64,000 nucleotides of DNA from Syncephalastrum monosporum B8922. Its lineage: Eukaryota > Mucoromycota > Mucoromycetes > Mucorales > Syncephalastraceae. The DNA lies in assembly GCA_000697355.1 (NCBI GenBank), contig JNEN01000861.1:186001-250000 (forward strand), in the 5' to 3' direction. Both the position numbers and the translations under genes were made by a program. Below the pieces are notes generated by a model that saw only the letters and a list, made by a program, of their open reading frames with translations, had not been told where the DNA came from and searched no databases. Position 1 is the stretch's first letter. Each line of letters opens with the position of its first letter. Positions 62,726-64,000 of the stretch are shown piece by piece.

Positions 62726-63744
62726 GGTCAAAAGTAAGAACCAAGACAACTATTTTTCGTTTATTTCTCGGTTTGAATACGCGCGTTTTAAGCATGAATC
62801 TCGCGTCGCGTCACACACCCAAGAACAATGCGTCTGCTCGTTATTTGTACACCTTTCACCCGTGAAGTACTCATAAGATAGAGGGTTGGTCTGTACTGTA
62901 CTGTACTGTATAGCACGCCGCTTTCATGAGGTGCTATGACGTGTAGGTTCTTACTCCACCATATGCTATCAAGTCCCATCTTATAATTTATGATCAAGGT
63001 ATAGGCCTGACATTTAACATCAACAAACACGTCTAGCATTCGAGCACTTAAAGAGAGGGTGGTTTCTCGCACAAGGTCTGTATTTGCGTCATCACTGGAT
63101 GGCCCGTAATCATCATCGTCACCATATAATACATGACCTCGGTCATACGTATAGCCTAAAGACCCACTGTGATACTCAAACCCTCATACGCATGTGTTGT
63201 ACATACAGTGATTACATTCGAATTTTCGTCCCATGTATTTAGAGACGCCACCGGTCTGTGACATCCATTAAAACATAATCGCACTGATATACGTACAGTA
63301 TGTGAGCTCATAATCTTAGTGCTGCTTCTGTATTATGTTATATACTAGAATACTTCAACAATGGGGACATGCGAGACTGAGCATATTCTCACATTCTGTA
63401 GAAGAAACTTCATCCTTCGTAAAACTTGTAGAATTTCAGAAATGGTGGTATGCTAAATACTATCTAATTGTAACTACCGTTATATGCATACTTCATATAT
63501 GGACAGAATAGAAATTGTTGCGGATTTTTGTGCATTATGCATCATTTTATTGGACAGAACAGGAGACAGACGGCAGACTTTTTGGTGACCAATATTGAGC
63601 AATTAGATCAATCATATACAATAGGCTAAAGTTTAAGCAATGGCATTCATTCGGCCAGTAGGAGTAGTCAGGGAACAGGTATCATTTAGATGGGAGCAGG
63701 AGTATAAAGGTGCAAAAAACCAGAAAAATTAAAGAAAAGTTGGA
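62726..63744. other. 1 kb intergenic region, no gene seen
   Basis: AT-rich; short frames only, without ATG starts or family features. It includes the RecQ promoter side and the 3' side of the G-gamma gene. Confidence 0.45.
62891..62910. repeat. (CTGTA)4 pentanucleotide repeat
   Basis: Four perfect CTGTA units upstream of the RecQ gene. Confidence 0.9.
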
Positions 63745-64000
63745 TCAAAGTATGGTGCAGCAAACGCCTCTTTGGGTTGGAGCAAACGGATCGTCTTGTT
63801 TATCCAGCGGACCCCAGACAGAAGGCACTAGCGGGTCGTATGTTGCATTGCAAAAATCGAGCAAGCTGTCATACTCTCAATTCTCTGCTCACTCAGATTT
63901 ACAAGTCATATTGAACACTTACTCTTTGGATGCTACGCTGACAGGTTCTCGCGGTGTGTCGAGTTGAGCGCGTAATCTTTGCGTGTAATCCTCAATTTTC
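63745..64000 (-). CDS. heterotrimeric G-protein gamma subunit (partial, 5' end beyond the window)
   Basis: Partner of G-beta in fungal pheromone/nutrient signalling at the plasma membrane. Two exons are visible. The first, from the window edge to 63923, reads KIEDYTQRLRAQLDTPREPV, then SVASK. A 57-nt intron (63866-63922, GTAAGT..ACAG) joins DLLDFCNATYDPLVPSVWGP, then LDKQDDPFAPTQRGVCCTIL. This is the GGL-type gamma pattern (PVSxASKxLLDFC; DPLVPSxWG). The final CTIL is a CaaX box whose last Leu favours geranylgeranylation; the Cys before it may be palmitoylated. The N-terminal helix start is right of the window. Confidence 0.88.

Overview
The window is nuclear DNA of a filamentous fungus. Genes lie on both strands, are cut by many short introns (about 48 to 95 nt, GT..AG), and encode fungal versions of housekeeping proteins: a PMT-family O-mannosyltransferase, a Cti6-type PHD protein, a Prm10-type transporter and a chitin deacetylase. 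An MTA1/METTL3-type adenine methyltransferase and the compact intron style suggest an early-diverging lineage, most likely Mucoromycota. That placement is inference; there is no rRNA or other marker here.

Layout. 0-6.2 kb: the partial start of a small zinc-finger gene, a protein O-mannosyltransferase, and a coiled-coil protein with an SH3BGR/glutaredoxin-like C-terminus. 6.3-9.2 kb: gene-poor, with possible decayed coding sequence. 9.2-20 kb: a secreted cysteine-containing protein, alkaline ceramidase, YIF1, Rab escort protein, fumarase and a GFA/CENP-V-like protein. 20.7-31.8 kb: long-chain acyl-CoA synthetase, proteasome subunit RPN10, CTP synthase, molybdopterin synthase large subunit, asparaginyl-tRNA synthetase and TGS1 cap hypermethylase. 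31.8-46.3 kb: a Prm10-like membrane protein, an acyl-CoA carboxylase carboxyltransferase, an F-box/WD protein, KEOPS subunit PCC1 (three small exons), glucose-6-phosphate isomerase, a small unknown, a chitin deacetylase, a DODA/LigB-type dioxygenase and a sulfotransferase-like protein. 46.5-62.7 kb: Cti6-like PHD protein, a 2.9 kb gene-poor stretch, rhomboid protease, Cu/Zn superoxide dismutase, the MT-A70 methyltransferase, ASF1, a membrane-anchored coiled-coil protein and a RecQ helicase. The right edge cuts a heterotrimeric G-protein gamma subunit gene.

Most genes work independently, as expected in a eukaryote. Several share divergent intergenic promoters (RPN10/CTP synthase, MoaE/AsnRS, MT-A70/ASF1), and TGS1 and the Prm10-like gene converge with only 9 bp between stop codons. 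Splice models were read by eye from GT/AG signals, reading frame and family conservation, so inner exon borders are less certain than gene ends.

Best leads: (1) the MT-A70 protein, closest in character to MTA1-type 6mA methyltransferases, reads APPW instead of the catalytic DPPW and is divergent to histone chaperone ASF1; (2) a coiled-coil protein with a CC1-box-like motif and a C-terminal membrane segment, a candidate membrane-anchored dynein adaptor; (3) very small coding exons (4, 9, 14 and 17 nt) that hide genes from ORF scans, including PCC1.
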